DNA of 64,000 nt from Kitagawia praeruptora (Eukaryota > Streptophyta > Magnoliopsida > Apiales > Apiaceae): assembly GCA_037693485.1 (NCBI GenBank), contig CM075346.1, positions 94,408,501-94,472,500 on the forward strand. The letters are read 5' to 3'. The position numbers and the translations under genes are program-made. The notes under the pieces were generated by a model. That model saw only the letters and a program-made list of their open reading frames with translations, ran no database searches and had not been told where the DNA came from. Shown here piece after piece: positions 33,393 to 44,986 of this stretch; the first letter of the stretch is position 1; each line of letters begins with the position of its first letter.

Positions 33393-35135
33393 TCATGAAC
33401 TTTGCATATCTCGGCATCTGCTCCAGTGCTTCAACAAAAGGGATGTTAATGGACAGTTTCTTGAAGACATCCAAAAATTTCTGAAATTGAATTTATTGAC
33501 TTTTCTGCACACGTCGAGGAAATGAAGGCGGCGGATAGATCTGATTGCTCTTTGAAGCTTGCTCCGTAGAAGCTTTTTCAGCGACTTCTTGCTCCTTTCC
33601 ACTTCTTTATCTCGCTGATCAGCTACCAATTCAGATTTTTCAATTTCGGGCACTGCAGACTTTTCAACCTGCTGATTCTGAACTTCTTCTTCATTAGTTA
33701 CTGATTTTTGCTCGGTTGTAACCTTCCTGGATCTCAAAGTGACTGCTTTCACCTGTTCATGAACAACTTCCCTCCGGCCTGGATTAACCTCCGTATCACT
33801 AGGAAGAGTTCCTTGTTGCCTACTAAATAAAGTACTTGCAATCTGTCCCATCTGGTTTTCCAAGATCTTTTGAGAAGCTTGCAGGTTCTTCATCATCATC
33901 CTCAAATCATCCATTTCTGATTTTTCATTAGATGATTTCCCCGCATGAGCCTGGGGTTGTTGCTGCTGAAATCCAGGAGGTTGATATGGTGCCCTTGGAG
34001 CATAAGGCTGTTGATAGCCTTGATTGAATGGCTTCGCTTGCTGATAAGATTGTTGAGTATTTTGATTGTTGCTCCAGCTAAAATTGGGATGATTCCGATT
34101 ATTATGATGATAAGTGGCTGGAACTGGTGCAGCAGATCTCTGGAAATTACTCACGAACTGTGCTGATTCAGAAGAGATAGCACACTGATTCGTCTCATGT
34201 GCGCCCGCACATAACTCACAAACACTAGCCACCTGCTGAACTCCATAATTAGAAAGAGAATCCACCTTCATAGTAAGAGCCTTCAACTGAGCTGCAATCG
34301 CTGAAGCTGTATCTACTTCAAAAATTCCTGCGGCCTTGCCTTGAGATAGTCTCTGGGTTGGATTCTGATATTCATTAGCAGCCATCATCTCAATAAGATC
34401 ATAAGCTTCAGCATAGCTCTTCGCCCACAGAGCTCCGCCTGATGCTGCATCTAGCAAAGGCCTAGACTGTGCTCCCAACCCATTGTAGAACCCGTTAATA
34501 ACCATCCAATCAGGCATGCCATGATGAGGACACTTTCGAAGCATCTCCTTATAACGTTCCCAAGCCTCACATAAAGACTCGCTAGATTGCTGTTGAAATT
34601 GAGTTAGCTGGTTCCTTATTGCTGTAGTTTTCGCCATAGGGAAGAATTTAGTAAGAAACTTTTGAGCAAGATCTTCCCATGTAGTGATGGAACCAGGTGG
34701 TAAAGAGTGTAGCCAGCCCTTAGCCTTATCCCTTAGAGAGAATGGGAAAAGTCTCAACCTGATAGCATCATCCGACACACCATTGAACCTGAACGTGTCA
34801 CAGATCTCGATAAAGTCCCGAATATGCATGTTAGGATCCTCCATAGAAGCACCCCCAAACTGAACCGAATTCTGCACCATCTGAATTGTGCCTGGCTTGA
34901 TCTCAAAGTTGTTAGCCGTAATAGCTGGCCTAACAATGCTAGACTGGATGTCATTGATTTTCGGCTGAGAATAGTCCTTCAAAGCCTTGACTGCTGCTGC
35001 TGCGTCAGCCATCTCTACTGTAGTCTCAAGTTCTTCTATCTTTTTCTCTTCTTCTTGCACCTCTGGTATTACAGGCTCTTCCTTGCTTTGATCTTCACCT
35101 AACTCCAGGTCTCGAGTCTCAGAACGCGTTCGCAT
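33393..35135 (-). CDS. Gag protein of element A
   Basis: A 580-codon frame with the Athila/Tat Gag architecture: a charged N terminus, a retrotransposon Gag capsid domain (about residues 85-270, with FGGASMEDPNMHIRDFIEIC and FPFSLRDKAKGWLHSLPPGS), a zinc knuckle C-x2-C-x3-H-x4-C (CELCAGAHETNQC, about residues 307-319), then a Gln/Pro/Tyr-rich linker and a coiled coil. The last 60 or so residues are in a shifted frame compared with related elements, so the ORF ends early. It would form the particle that packages element RNA. B and C share only its knuckle region. Confidence 0.88.
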   Translation of the reverse strand: MRTRSETRDLELGEDQSKEEPVIPEVQEEEKKIEELETTVEMADAAAAVKALKDYSQPKINDIQSSIVRPAITANNFEIKPGTIQMVQNSVQFGGASMEDPNMHIRDFIEICDTFRFNGVSDDAIRLRLFPFSLRDKAKGWLHSLPPGSITTWEDLAQKFLTKFFPMAKTTAIRNQLTQFQQQSSESLCEAWERYKEMLRKCPHHGMPDWMVINGFYNGLGAQSRPLLDAASGGALWAKSYAEAYDLIEMMAANEYQNPTQRLSQGKAAGIFEVDTASAIAAQLKALTMKVDSLSNYGVQQVASVCELCAGAHETNQCAISSESAQFVSNFQRSAAPVPATYHHNNRNHPNFSWSNNQNTQQSYQQAKPFNQGYQQPYAPRAPYQPPGFQQQQPQAHAGKSSNEKSEMDDLRMMMKNLQASQKILENQMGQIASTLFSRQQGTLPSDTEVNPGRREVVHEQVKAVTLRSRKVTTEQKSVTNEEEVQNQQVEKSAVPEIEKSELVADQRDKEVERSKKSLKKLLRSKLQRAIRSIRRLHFLDVCRKVNKFNFRNFWMSSRNCPLTSLLLKHWSRCRDMQSS

Positions 35136-35249
35136 ACACGCTCAAGTACCTGAAACACCAAGAAACATACAAACAAAGTAAGAATCCGAGTCAGTGAACG
35201 CTAACGACCACTATTGACAAGCACATAAACTAAAATAAAACACCGATGA

Positions 35250-35267
35250 TCCCCGGCAGCGGCGTCA
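35250..35267 (-). promoter_or_regulatory. Primer binding site of element A
   Basis: Minus-strand TGACGCCGCTGCCGGGGA; the third base differs from the TGGCGCC of B, C and D, which weakens pairing with the tRNA-Asp 3' end and fits an older copy. Confidence 0.85.
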
Positions 35268-35273
35268 AAAACT

Positions 35274-36962
35274 TGTTTGCACAAAATCACGCAAGTGCAC
35301 GTGGTCACAAGTAATATAGATAAAATCAAGTTCGTTCCACAGAGATCTGGTTATGGTTTTATTTAGTTAATGCACCTATTCAACAATGTATGGTTTTAAT
35401 TCACTGCTAAGACAATAACAAATATGGGTTTTAATTATCTAAATTAAACTAAGATGCAAATTATTAAACTAAGAATTATTTAACTAAAGAGAATTACTTA
35501 TATGAGATAAAACATGGGACTCTAACTTCATTATCTACTTCACTTAGAGTTGATGCCTTTAATCAATATACATGAGGGATTTGATATCTGATCGGATAAC
35601 ACGAAACAAGTAAAAGTTACCTCTCGGTATACTAATAGCAAACTACACATACATCCACAAAAGAGATAGAAGACGAGTAGACACCTATTATGTTTAGACC
35701 CTATATCTCTATAGAATTTGAAAACATAAAGGTTTAAGCACAAGTTATCCACATAGATCACATCGGGTAGCATAATATCTCTATTTACGCCACAAATCAT
35801 GATGTCAAAACATCAACCTATCCTATGCTAGCATGGCAAGTTCTAAATCTCAAGATCCACTCTCGTTTCGCAAGAGATTAACAATTCAATTTAGATGTTA
35901 GCTACACATCTAAAAGCATTAAGATTAACCATACAAGGATATCAAGAATTCACCCCACGTAATCTTTAAAGCAAACAAACTACTAAGCTACATAAATAAC
36001 TCCGTTAGAATCCCATGACAACGATTAGCTCATAATTGAACCGTTCATCGTCATGGGATTTGATGAAAACATGATAATAAATAAGATATGGAAGACAGAA
36101 ACAATAATATTATTAAAACTAAGAGTTGAGAAAACAAATCTAGAATCCAGAATAACACAAAAGATGAAGTAGATCTAGATTCGTTGCTTTTCACGAGCAT
36201 TGAATCCTTCTCTCCTTTTCTCTCTTGCAAAACTAAGCTATGATATGTAATTATATGTAATAATATGTTTACAAGGGTTGGATGTGTTTATATAAGCTCC
36301 AGAAGTCTTGCCCAACAAGAAAATACCAAAACAGAATTATAATAGAATTACGTTTCCTAAACTGATTCTGTTTTAAAGGAAAATTCGTAGCTGCCTTTTC
36401 TTCAGTAATTCTGGACCGTTCCAGCTGTAATTGGACCTCTGGACCACTTTAGAATGATAGAGAATCTCGTTATCTTCGCGTGGACAGTAAGATCGTCCAA
36501 AACTGACTTCTAGAACTCAAGATATGGCCAAAATCGTAAAAAGGGCAAAACTGTCAATTTTCCAGCGCACCATGGCGCCGAGTGCGCGAATGGGGCTGAG
36601 AGCACGGCTTCAATCTGCCAAATATGGCGCTGAGTGCGCCAGTTGAGCTCTCTTCTCGGCCTCAATCTGCGGGAATTAATTTTTCTTCGTTTTTTCAGCT
36701 TTTTCTTCCCGTTCCTTTTGCATGAGCTTCCGTCTTTAATCCCTAATGACTTGTATATTTCTTGGTAGTTGACATTAGCCTCCATTCTTCATTCCATATC
36801 ATAAATTAACTCCAAAAATGACGAAAACTACGCCTTTAATCGACATTTCTTCAACCCTGCACAATTAAACAAAACACATATAAACTACCACAAACTTGAG
36901 GCCAAAACAATCAATTTAAGCCGATTTGGAGTGTTTCAAGTGGATATAAAATCCACTTATCA
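35274..36962 (-). repeat. 5' LTR of element A
   Basis: 1689 bp. About 30 differences to the 3' LTR by eye. A GC-rich segment (about 36565-36660) is present in both copies. Confidence 0.93.
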
Positions 36963-36967
36963 CATGG

Positions 36968-38926
36968 ATTTCTGGTTCAATAGATTAAAATGCAAAATAT
37001 TTAGTGGACTTGTAAGTAGAATAGGCTTCAGCTTCAATATACGGCACTGACACATGCATGTTATTACATCCTCATATATATACTTCAACAACAGCACATC
37101 CTTTCCATTGCCGATGGTAGCCAAATTAACTATATTCTGCAATTGACAATAGACAACAACTAAAGCCATTAAACTACCCCAGATATCTTACACATGCCAG
37201 GGGATTAAGTAGGCACATTAGACCAAAACCATCAGAATAAAAATCATGCTCCATCCATCAGAATAAAAATCAAACTAGTTGTCCATTGATTTCATAGCAA
37301 ATCAGAGTACTGCAATTCTAAGCAAATCAGAGTATTGCAACTCTACATTCCGATGATTAAAAAAAAACTACAGAATCATAGTTTAGCTTAGTCAAATAAG
37401 GATTTTAAATTATCCTGTGCATTAACAATAGTTTCTCACTACATTATTAGACCTAAACCATTTATGGAACCAAGTTCTTGCCCTTTGCCAAATTTGCAGC
37501 ACCTTCCAATTAATATGAGATTTCTTTTGCTATTTCCTCTCCAAGTCAAGATATTGTGGCAGTAGATTATCCGCAACTTTTTCAGCAATGCTTGTTGGTT
37601 GTCCTGCATAAGAGACATGATTTTTTCTTAAGTATTTTCTGTTAATACATGACCATTCGAGAAGACTAAGTAATAAATTAAATGTACCTTTTCAATACGG
37701 AGCCCAACTTTCCATGCACACAAATTACCCATTTATGTCTCCATGTGCCTCATTACAAAGATTCCGCAGTCAACCTAGTTCATTTCAGTTTGCCATCCCA
37801 TCCTATGAACTCGTGGTTTCAAATTTAGTATCTCACTTTCTTTTTGCAGGTTGTATATAGAAATCCAATGGCAAAAGCACTCGTGCTGCACTCATCAATA
37901 CAGTGCATTGATCAGGGTTTATCACACTCAATTCCTCAAACTAAATTTACTAAAAAGAATGCTAAAAATTTCACATACCAATCGTGCTGGCGTATCACCA
38001 TAATTTTCCTCCACTCCAGCTGTTTGGACTCTGTTATCTATGATCCCTAATCGTGTTTTCTTCGTGTTTCCTCCACTACGTCGCCGACCTGCAGTTGAAT
38101 TTTAAACTTTAATTTACAACTAAAAAGTCACAAATTTATTATACTTCACACATTTACTCTCACATAAGAACAAACCATTCTACAAATCTAAACTAAAAAT
38201 TTACACCTCTTTAGTCTTGGTTTAAACATCGAAAAAAATAACCCTTAATCAATAAAAAAATTGTTCTTCAACATGATTCCATATCAATTTTGTTAACAGA
38301 AAAATTCAATTGCAGAACAAAATACTTGAATAACTTTAATTCTCCAAACAAAATTGTTCTCCAAACTCAATGAAACCATAAGAAAACACATTACAATTAG
38401 GAACATTTTATCAGTTAAAACCCATATATCATAGCACATGCAAAAATGAAATACATTTAAAAAATTACCAAAGTCTAAACCACCGATTACAAGTTATAGT
38501 AAAATTCAGCAGTAAAAGTCAATTGATTGAATTAATTAATTGAATTTTGTTCTGCATTTACACATCTCAGTTCAACAAATTACCTTCACTCATCTTCTTC
38601 ATTGTTCTGCGCCTTCTCGTTCCTAATTCCAATGTTATACACAGTAGTTGTGACAAATTGCAGTGGATTAAAATACTGCACTATCTTTTTGAATGAGTCA
38701 ATAAGTCAATTGGGTTGATAACTCATCAATTTTGTAACTGCTAATCGATATCAATGCGGGATAATTGGGAATTGCCGGTATTGCAACTGCCGACTATGCG
38801 TTGATATTAATCTATATGTATATTGTATGTAGTATATTGCCCAAATATAATTGAAGTATTACCAAATTGCTATTAAACCTGTTTAAATTTTAATCGTAGG
38901 ATGAGAATTGATCCAATGGTCATTGT
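36968..38926. other. Right interior of the Mutator-like element
   Basis: AT-rich, with scattered short open stretches (for example 37844-38050) but no recognised protein, RNA gene or repeat. Confidence 0.35.
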
Positions 38927-39030
38927 TATGGTCTCTAGGGTCTCCAAAATTTTTGGGTCTCCAAAGAGTCCAACTCTATATATATATATTATATCACGTT
39001 AATTCAGTACATCCCCGTTATACATATAGT

Positions 39031-39478
39031 GGTCATTGTTCCATGGAGAACCCTCTTACGTGGAGAACCGTGGAGAACCCTAAATGGTTCTATAGTAGAA
39101 TCAAATTTTTTTCAAAAAAAAATAATATATATTTTAATTTTTTTTAAAAAAAATTGCAAAAAAAAAAAAAAAAAAATCTGACCAGCTGCCACGTCAGCAC
39201 TGCTGACGTCACTGCTGACGTGGCAGTGACATGTCAGCAGTGCTGACGTGTTTTTTTTTTTTTGAAAAAATGATTTTAAAAAATAATTTTAAAAAAAAAC
39301 ATGATTGGTTCTATCACAGAATCAGCAAATTGGTCTTTTTTTTTTGTTATAGAACCAAAAAAATTTGATATTTTTTTTATGGAACCAAAAAAATAGAGCT
39401 TTGATTCTATTATAGAATCAAAAATTAGTGGTTCTCCACGGTTCTCCACGTAAGAGAGTTCTCTCTAGAGTGGGACTC
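39031..39478. mobile_element. Mutator-like MITE, 448 bp
   Basis: Long inverted ends share CTCTTACGTGGAGAACCGTG and beyond, with GGTTCTATAGTAGAATC-like continuation. They are flanked by identical TACATATAGT (39021-39030 and 39479-39488), that is a 9-10 bp duplication as made by Mutator-type transposases. The centre holds a cluster of GCTGACGTGGCAG/CAGCAGTGCTGACG palindromes (39184-39250). Confidence 0.85.
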
Positions 39479-39521
39479 TACATATAGTATTGTTCTTCTT
39501 TTATGTTCTTTCAACTTCATC

Positions 39522-39690
39522 ATCGAGATCAGAAGCAAATTGTGCAAAGGCTTCTAATTCTACGAATTGTGCGAGTTCCAATTTTAATTTGCCAGCAACT
39601 TGTTTTATAGCTTTAATTTGAGTTGCAGATCCCACTATGGAAACGGAGATACCCACATTAATAGTAGGTCTGATGCCAGCATTGAATAGA
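39522..39690 (-). pseudogene. atpA: Nuclear copy of a plastid atpA fragment (NUPT)
   Basis: The minus strand encodes LFNAGIRPTINVGISVS, then GSATQIKAIKQVAGKLKLEL and AQF.ELEAFAQFASDLD. This is the C-terminal half of the CF1 ATP synthase alpha subunit, and it fits the plastid form better than mitochondrial atp1 (QVAGKLKLELAQF..LEAFAQFASDLD). Only 169 bp are present, with a few missense changes and no start or end of the gene. It is a plastid DNA insertion, not an active gene. Confidence 0.85.
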
Positions 39691-39732
39691 CATTAACCGT
39701 TAATTTCTTCTAAACGCTTTCCAATAGGGTCC

Positions 39733-39922
39733 GGATCCTCTGTCCACTTCCTTCATGTCCCCTTTGTGTCCCCTCCTTTTTCTAATACAAAATATTGCCT
39801 CTGCGGGGCCCATTTTAATAAATAATAATTATTTAATAAAATGGGCCCCGCAGAGGTACTCTTTTTGTATTAGAAAAAGGAGGGGACACAAAGGAGACAT
39901 GGAGGAAGGGGACAGAGGATCC
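39733..39922. mobile_element. Palindromic MITE-like element, 190 bp
   Basis: Almost the whole segment is an inverted repeat: GGATCCTCTGTCC...TTGTGTCCCCTCCTTTTTCT on the left is mirrored on the right, with a centre AATAATAATTATTT flanked by GGGCCCCGCAGAGG-type arms. No clear target duplication was found, so the family is open. Confidence 0.7.
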
Positions 39923-40046
39923 CAGCTCTTTCATAACTCTATAATCAATATATTCTCTCTCATATCCTAATTTCATTTCAAGGAATTGTCATCGACATGT
40001 TTATGAATTTTAACTCTTTTTTTGTTCAGTTTAAGACATACTACTA

Positions 40047-40328
40047 CTCCCTCCGTCCCACAATACAAGTCTCTTTTGAAAAAATTACGCATATTAAGAA
40101 AACATTAATTAGATGATACATTTCCTCTTATACCCATTATAAATGGATTGACTTTTAAGAATATGAACTACTTTATACTCTTGGTCATTCCTCATTAATT
40201 GCTATACAATTTTCAAAAAGGGGTAATTTAGGAAAAATATCACAAATTTACATTGAAAATTGGAAATGGACATGTATTATGGGGAAAAAATTCTCTCAAA
40301 AGAGACTACTATTGTGGGACGGAGGGAG
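40047..40328. mobile_element. Stowaway MITE, 282 bp
   Basis: Ends CTCCCTCCGTCCCACAATA and its inverted match, flanked by TA on both sides: the signature of Stowaway elements moved by Mariner-type transposases. Confidence 0.9.
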
Positions 40329-41474
40329 TATTAAAATTAGAATTGTACAATGATTAATACTTTTTATTTTAGCTAATTAAGTCACCATTAATTTTTGGAT
40401 TTTTGGTTATTTCGTAACCGAATCGAAATAAAACATACGGATCAATATTTAATCAAGTTTAATTCGATTCGATATTTGAATATAAAATTAGGATATTTAG
40501 ATATCCAAAATAATTTCGATTCGGACTCAAAATATTCGAATGCTCACCCCTACCAATATGTTATATAAATCATCATTTAAAATTCAAATGTTATACAAAT
40601 ATTTTAAAAACATTAATAAAATTTAAAAACTAACAAATAAGTGCACATATGAAGATTAAAAAAAAATTATGAAGTAACTATAAATATTAAGAAAATATCC
40701 GTAGTGCACGAGATCTAAGCTAGTATAAACTAATATGGAATATGTACGATTTTTACCATCCCACCAACATAAAATTTTGGATAATACTTGCATCAATTTT
40801 ATTATTCTAGTTATCAACAAATCTACCACGAGATCTCAACGAGTAATTGGTGAATTCACGACAATAGTTCAAAGAATCTGCCACAAGAGTCTTCACACCA
40901 TGTAAAATCCATCTCTAACATTCTATAGTTGCCAAGATACACCAGTGAATGTAATAAAACATTCTGTAGAACGCAGTTAATTTTTCTAAGTGAAATGTTT
41001 GCACCGAGTAAAAGCAAAAAATTCAAGGAATATATAGAAGAAAACAATTCGAGTAAAATATAAATTCCTCTCTGGCTTATGATAGAAAGTAGAAACTCAG
41101 AAAGAAAGCCACATGACATCATTCAGATAAACACTACACATTTTTACCAAAATTATCAATATTTATTGGGGAGTGGAGGTTATGAAGGAATGGTAGTCAG
41201 ATTAACAATTCGAACAAACTGCCTAGACGTTTACATGTATTATCAAGTAAATGACAATACAGAGATACTAAAACTAAAGCAGCATTCATTGGGCACCTTG
41301 ATCACTCGTGCCTTCGTCCTCAATTTTCTGCAGAAATAAAAAGTTATAACAGTTAATAATCTTCCACCAAAAAAAAAAGACGCATGGTATAACCAAAAAA
41401 AATAAAAACATCTGGCAGTTTATGCTTCTAGTAATTAGCCATTATAGATGAAGTAATTAGCGTTAAAAGTATAT
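40329..41474. other. Intergenic, no gene seen
   Basis: AT-rich, with TE-like GAATTCGATTCG-type phrases near 40410-40540. No coding region is supported. Confidence 0.4.
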
Positions 41475-41677
41475 GGAAAATGCTAGGTACCCCAAATTGG
41501 TACCCAAATTTTTTCCCAAAATACATATGTCATTATCTGAATGGTTATAATTACAATGGGCCCGCCAGGGCCATATAAATCCCACCAATTAAAATTTTTC
41601 ATACATCCAACTCATCAATGTCACATCATTTGGGAGCATTTTTTGGGTACCAATTTGGGGTACCTAGCACTACTCAA
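41475..41677. mobile_element. Mutator-like MITE, 203 bp
   Basis: Inverted ends share TGCTAGGTACCCCAAATTGG and then TACCCAAA, and are flanked by a perfect 9-bp duplication AAAGTATAT (41466-41474, 41678-41686), diagnostic for Mutator-type insertion. Confidence 0.9.
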
Positions 41678-42397
41678 AGTATATTCAGCTCTACTAACCA
41701 AGTAATATCTTAACTCGTAAATATATAACAAATGCACAGACAACTGAAAAATTGCACAGGACTTAAAAACAATTCTACCCTCCACAATTGTTGTGTAAGA
41801 GTAAACAAAGAGTTGCAAAATTATAATGTTGGATCAGATTAAAGTAAAGAACAGGAAAGGCTACTTCACCAGATACGAAAACGTATACGGTTGATATATT
41901 ATATATGGTATGAGAAACTAGGACCATAAATGTCAAATATATCTTCCTTATCCACTTCAAAGAGAGAGGGTAAAGGTCAAAGGTGTCATAACTACTCTTT
42001 CAAAAAGCAAAATCGTTTCTGAAAGACGACCAAAGCAAAAAAATCATAACTCTAGATAGATTTACTAACAACGATTAAACAAGCCCGTACCAAAAATCCA
42101 AATACTAGATATATGAACTATCAAAGCCTTGGAGGTGTCAAAACTTAAGATTCAGCAGATTCAGCTTTTAACCTCAAGGGTGCTGTTTCAAAACATACCA
42201 TTCTGCAAATTGTATTGGAAACATAGGATACAGAAATTCACCAAATTTGCCCAAAGAACAAAAACAAAATTACAACAAACTAAGAAGAAATTGTAAATGG
42301 AAGCTCAATATCCAATATATGTCTTGGCTAGTAAACCTACCAGATAGGACATCAAGTAACATTTAAATAACATTCAACGATTCAGATCAATTCCACC

Positions 42398-44984
42398 CTA
42401 AAGAAGATCGGCAACATTGGCTGGCAGCTCCTCCACTACTACATTATAAAACTTCTGTATGTCAACCAACATCCTGTCATCATCCTTGGTCACAAAGTTG
42501 ATTGCAACACCTTTCCTTCCAAAACGTCCACTACGCCCAATTCGATGGAGATAGTTCTCTGGCTGAGTCGGCAGATCATAGTTAATCACAAGTGATACTT
42601 GCTGGACATCTATACCACGAGCCAGAAGATCTGTGGTAATGAGCACACGAGAAGAACCAGAGCGGAATTCACGCATGATTATATCTCTGGTATTCTGATC
42701 CATGTCTCCATGAGTGGCAGAGACAGTGTGATCACGGCTGCGCATTTTGTCAGTCAGCCAATCAACCTTGCGCCTGGTATTAACAAAGATGACACTCTGG
42801 GTAATAGCCAAAGTCTCATAAAGATCGCAGAGTGTTTCCAGTTTCCATTCCTCCTTGTCAACATTAACATAAAATTGTTTGATACCCTCGAGAGTGAGCT
42901 CGTCTCGCTTCACAAGAATCCTCACAGGCTTATTCATGAATTTCCTTGTGATTTCAAGAGCCTCGGGAGGCATGGTGGCAGAGAAAACACCAACCTGAAC
43001 TTTAGGAGGTAACAACTGGAATATATCATAAATCTGCAAAAGAATAAAAAACATCAAAAAAAAAATAGGCCTGCTTCTAGCACTATACAGCTTCAAGATG
43101 ATATTACAATATCGAGCATCTTCCACAGTCATGTAAAATGACTATGTACCCAAAATTAAAATTGGATCAAGCTAAATTGTAAATTTAACATATCATCAGA
43201 TGTCCTATTAAACTCAGCAACACCACCAGATTAAAAATAATGTAGATCATGGAAAAGACAAATACCTGATCCTTAAATCCTCTTGAGAGCATTTCATCCG
43301 CTTCATCCAGAACAAACATCTTAATGTAATCTGAGCGCAGAGACTGTCTTCGCAACATGTCGAACACACGACCAGGAGTACCAACCACGACATGAACTCC
43401 ACTGGAGAGAATGCGCTGATCTTCACGGACACTGGTTCCACCCACACAAGCATGAACCTTCACACCAAGATAATCACCAAGTGCTCTCATAACCTTCTCA
43501 ATCTGTTGTGCTAGTTCACGCGTAGGAGCAAGAACCAAAGCTTGACATTCAACAACAGCAAAATCAAGCTGCTGCAGAACTCCAGAGCAGAAAGTTGCTG
43601 TTTTCCCAGTACCAGATTGTGCCTGCTGAATAACATCTAGCCCCTTGCAGAATGGAACTATTCCCCGCTGCTGAATTGCAGATGGCTTCTCAAAACCTTT
43701 AAAACATACAAAGGAAAATACACATAAATTTCGATACACGTGTCAATTGCTGCTTATCAGAATGTTATTCAAGGAAAATTGATAAACATCATTTCTACAA
43801 CACCCATGTGAATCACAAGGCAAAGGAAGTTTTAGAAACCTGGAGGTAAAAGAAAGAAAGGGTAGAAATTTTCAAGTTTCTTGTCGTGTTTGTGCACATG
43901 TCAATTTCATGCCATTTTAACTTCTAAGACTTGATGGAATTGGTAACTATAAATCCCATTTACTAGACAAGTCATTTCGAGTAGATCAACTGGTTTTGTG
44001 CCATTTTTGGGTTACGCTAATAGTGTCGATAACTGAGCCCCGTTCAATTTCCTGTGCCTAGAAGAAAGCTCCATGATCTACTCTTGAAGAAAGCTCCATG
44101 ATCTATCCTTGAAGAAAGTCATCGTCATGAAGAAAGCTCCATGAAAGAAATTAAGTTGATCCATGAAAAGATTACTTTCGAGCATGGACAACCCTTGAAG
44201 TTGAAAATTTTATTCAAACATATCCCTGCGCGTCGACTTCAGAATTGTTTTTGAGATATGCAGATAATAATATTTTTTAAATGAAATTTTGATGTTTTTA
44301 AGCACCTGCAAAAAGGCACCAAAAGGCTATATCCTAGATATGGTATGAACTTGCAAAATAGTACAAAACAAATCATTAAGATATTAGCATGGAGATGTTG
44401 GTATGCATAGTACATGTTTCCCATGTGGTACCAATTACACAGAAATGAGACCCTCCCCTGCCCCGAGTCCCCTACCCTTCGTTTTATTTTAAAAACAATG
44501 TTAACCTATCAAGCAGCTACTCAGCTCCCCACCCCCACAATCCACCCTATACCCCCATAAAATCCGTTAAAGTAGTCATGAAACTAATATCTTCTTCATG
44601 GAAACATGAAACATATAGAAAAACAAGGATATTATTTATAATCTTCTTTACCGTAAGCATAAATGCCTCGCAAAAGGTTTTCCTGCAGTCCCATAGCATC
44701 AAAACTGTCATAAACCTCATCATATGATGTAAAGAATTCCTCTCCATCAGCACCAAGTCTGCTCATGTTCATCAAGAAAAAAAAGGATTTTATTAATAGC
44801 ACGTAGGGAATAAAATACACTTCGATTTCATCACAAATTTAACAAAAAGGGAAGACAAACAGCAAATTTCCATGGAGCAGCAAAAATATACTGAACCTGG
44901 AGCAAGAATCACTTACAGCTCGGTCATTTTTGCGTCAAATTGGCGTGCATCAAATTGAGAACCTTCTGGTGCAGCGCCCGCCAT
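42398..44984 (-). CDS. eIF4A: Eukaryotic initiation factor 4A (DEAD-box RNA helicase)
   Basis: Four coding exons at 44917-44984, 44652-44758, 43266-43696 and 42398-43033, all with GT/AG borders, sum to 1242 nt, exactly 413 residues plus stop, the normal plant eIF4A length. The protein starts MAGAAPEGSQFD and ends VVEELPANVADLL. All helicase motifs are present: FEKPSAIQQRGI (Q motif), AQSGTGKT (I), PTRELAQQ (Ia), TPGR (Ib), DEAD (II), SAT (III), TTDLLARGID (V) and HRIGRSGRFGR (VI). As part of eIF4F it unwinds 5'-UTR structure of cytosolic mRNAs, using ATP, for ribosome loading. No broken frame or lost key residue. The mRNA leader is interrupted by a long intron (44987-46730). Intron 2 (43697-44651) carries a short tandem repeat. 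Confidence 0.97.
44050..44160. repeat. Short tandem repeat in eIF4A intron 2
   Basis: GAAGAAAGCTCCATGA recurs four times at spacings of about 25-40 bp, partly with a following TCTA(C/T)TCTT phrase. Confidence 0.7.
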
Positions 44985-44986
44985 GA

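Larger units (their letters stand above)
15968..36962 (-). mobile_element. Athila-type LTR retrotransposon A (gag-protease only), with B and C nested inside
   Basis: Two 1689-bp LTRs (15968-17656 and 35274-36962) begin TGATAAGTGG and end GCAAACA on the minus strand, with a perfect 5-bp target duplication CATGG outside (15963-15967, 36963-36967). A tRNA-Asp-type primer site lies next to the 5' LTR and a polypurine tract next to the 3' LTR. Gag and aspartic protease are of the Athila type (Ty3/gypsy). Reverse transcriptase, RNase H and integrase are absent, and gag-protease is frameshifted, so A is not autonomous. Removing B and C leaves about 7.7 kb. By eye the LTRs differ at about 30 sites (near 2%), the oldest of the three nested elements. 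Confidence 0.94.
14489..38982. mobile_element. Probable Mutator-like element, host of the nested retrotransposons
   Basis: The left end (14489-14546) and the reverse complement of the right end (about 38927-38982) align over 55-60 bp. Both start ATATATAGA, contain two TGGAGACC-type phrases about 20 bp apart with ATTTTG between, and then TAGAG.CCA. Similar TGGAGACC ends are seen in plant Mutator-like elements. No transposase is visible. Without retrotransposon A the element is only about 3.5 kb. Target duplications are hidden by TA repeats on both sides, so family and exact ends are uncertain. Confidence 0.5.

Noticed and set aside
42599..43012. 137-codon plus-strand frame
   Set aside because: Antisense shadow of the last eIF4A exon.
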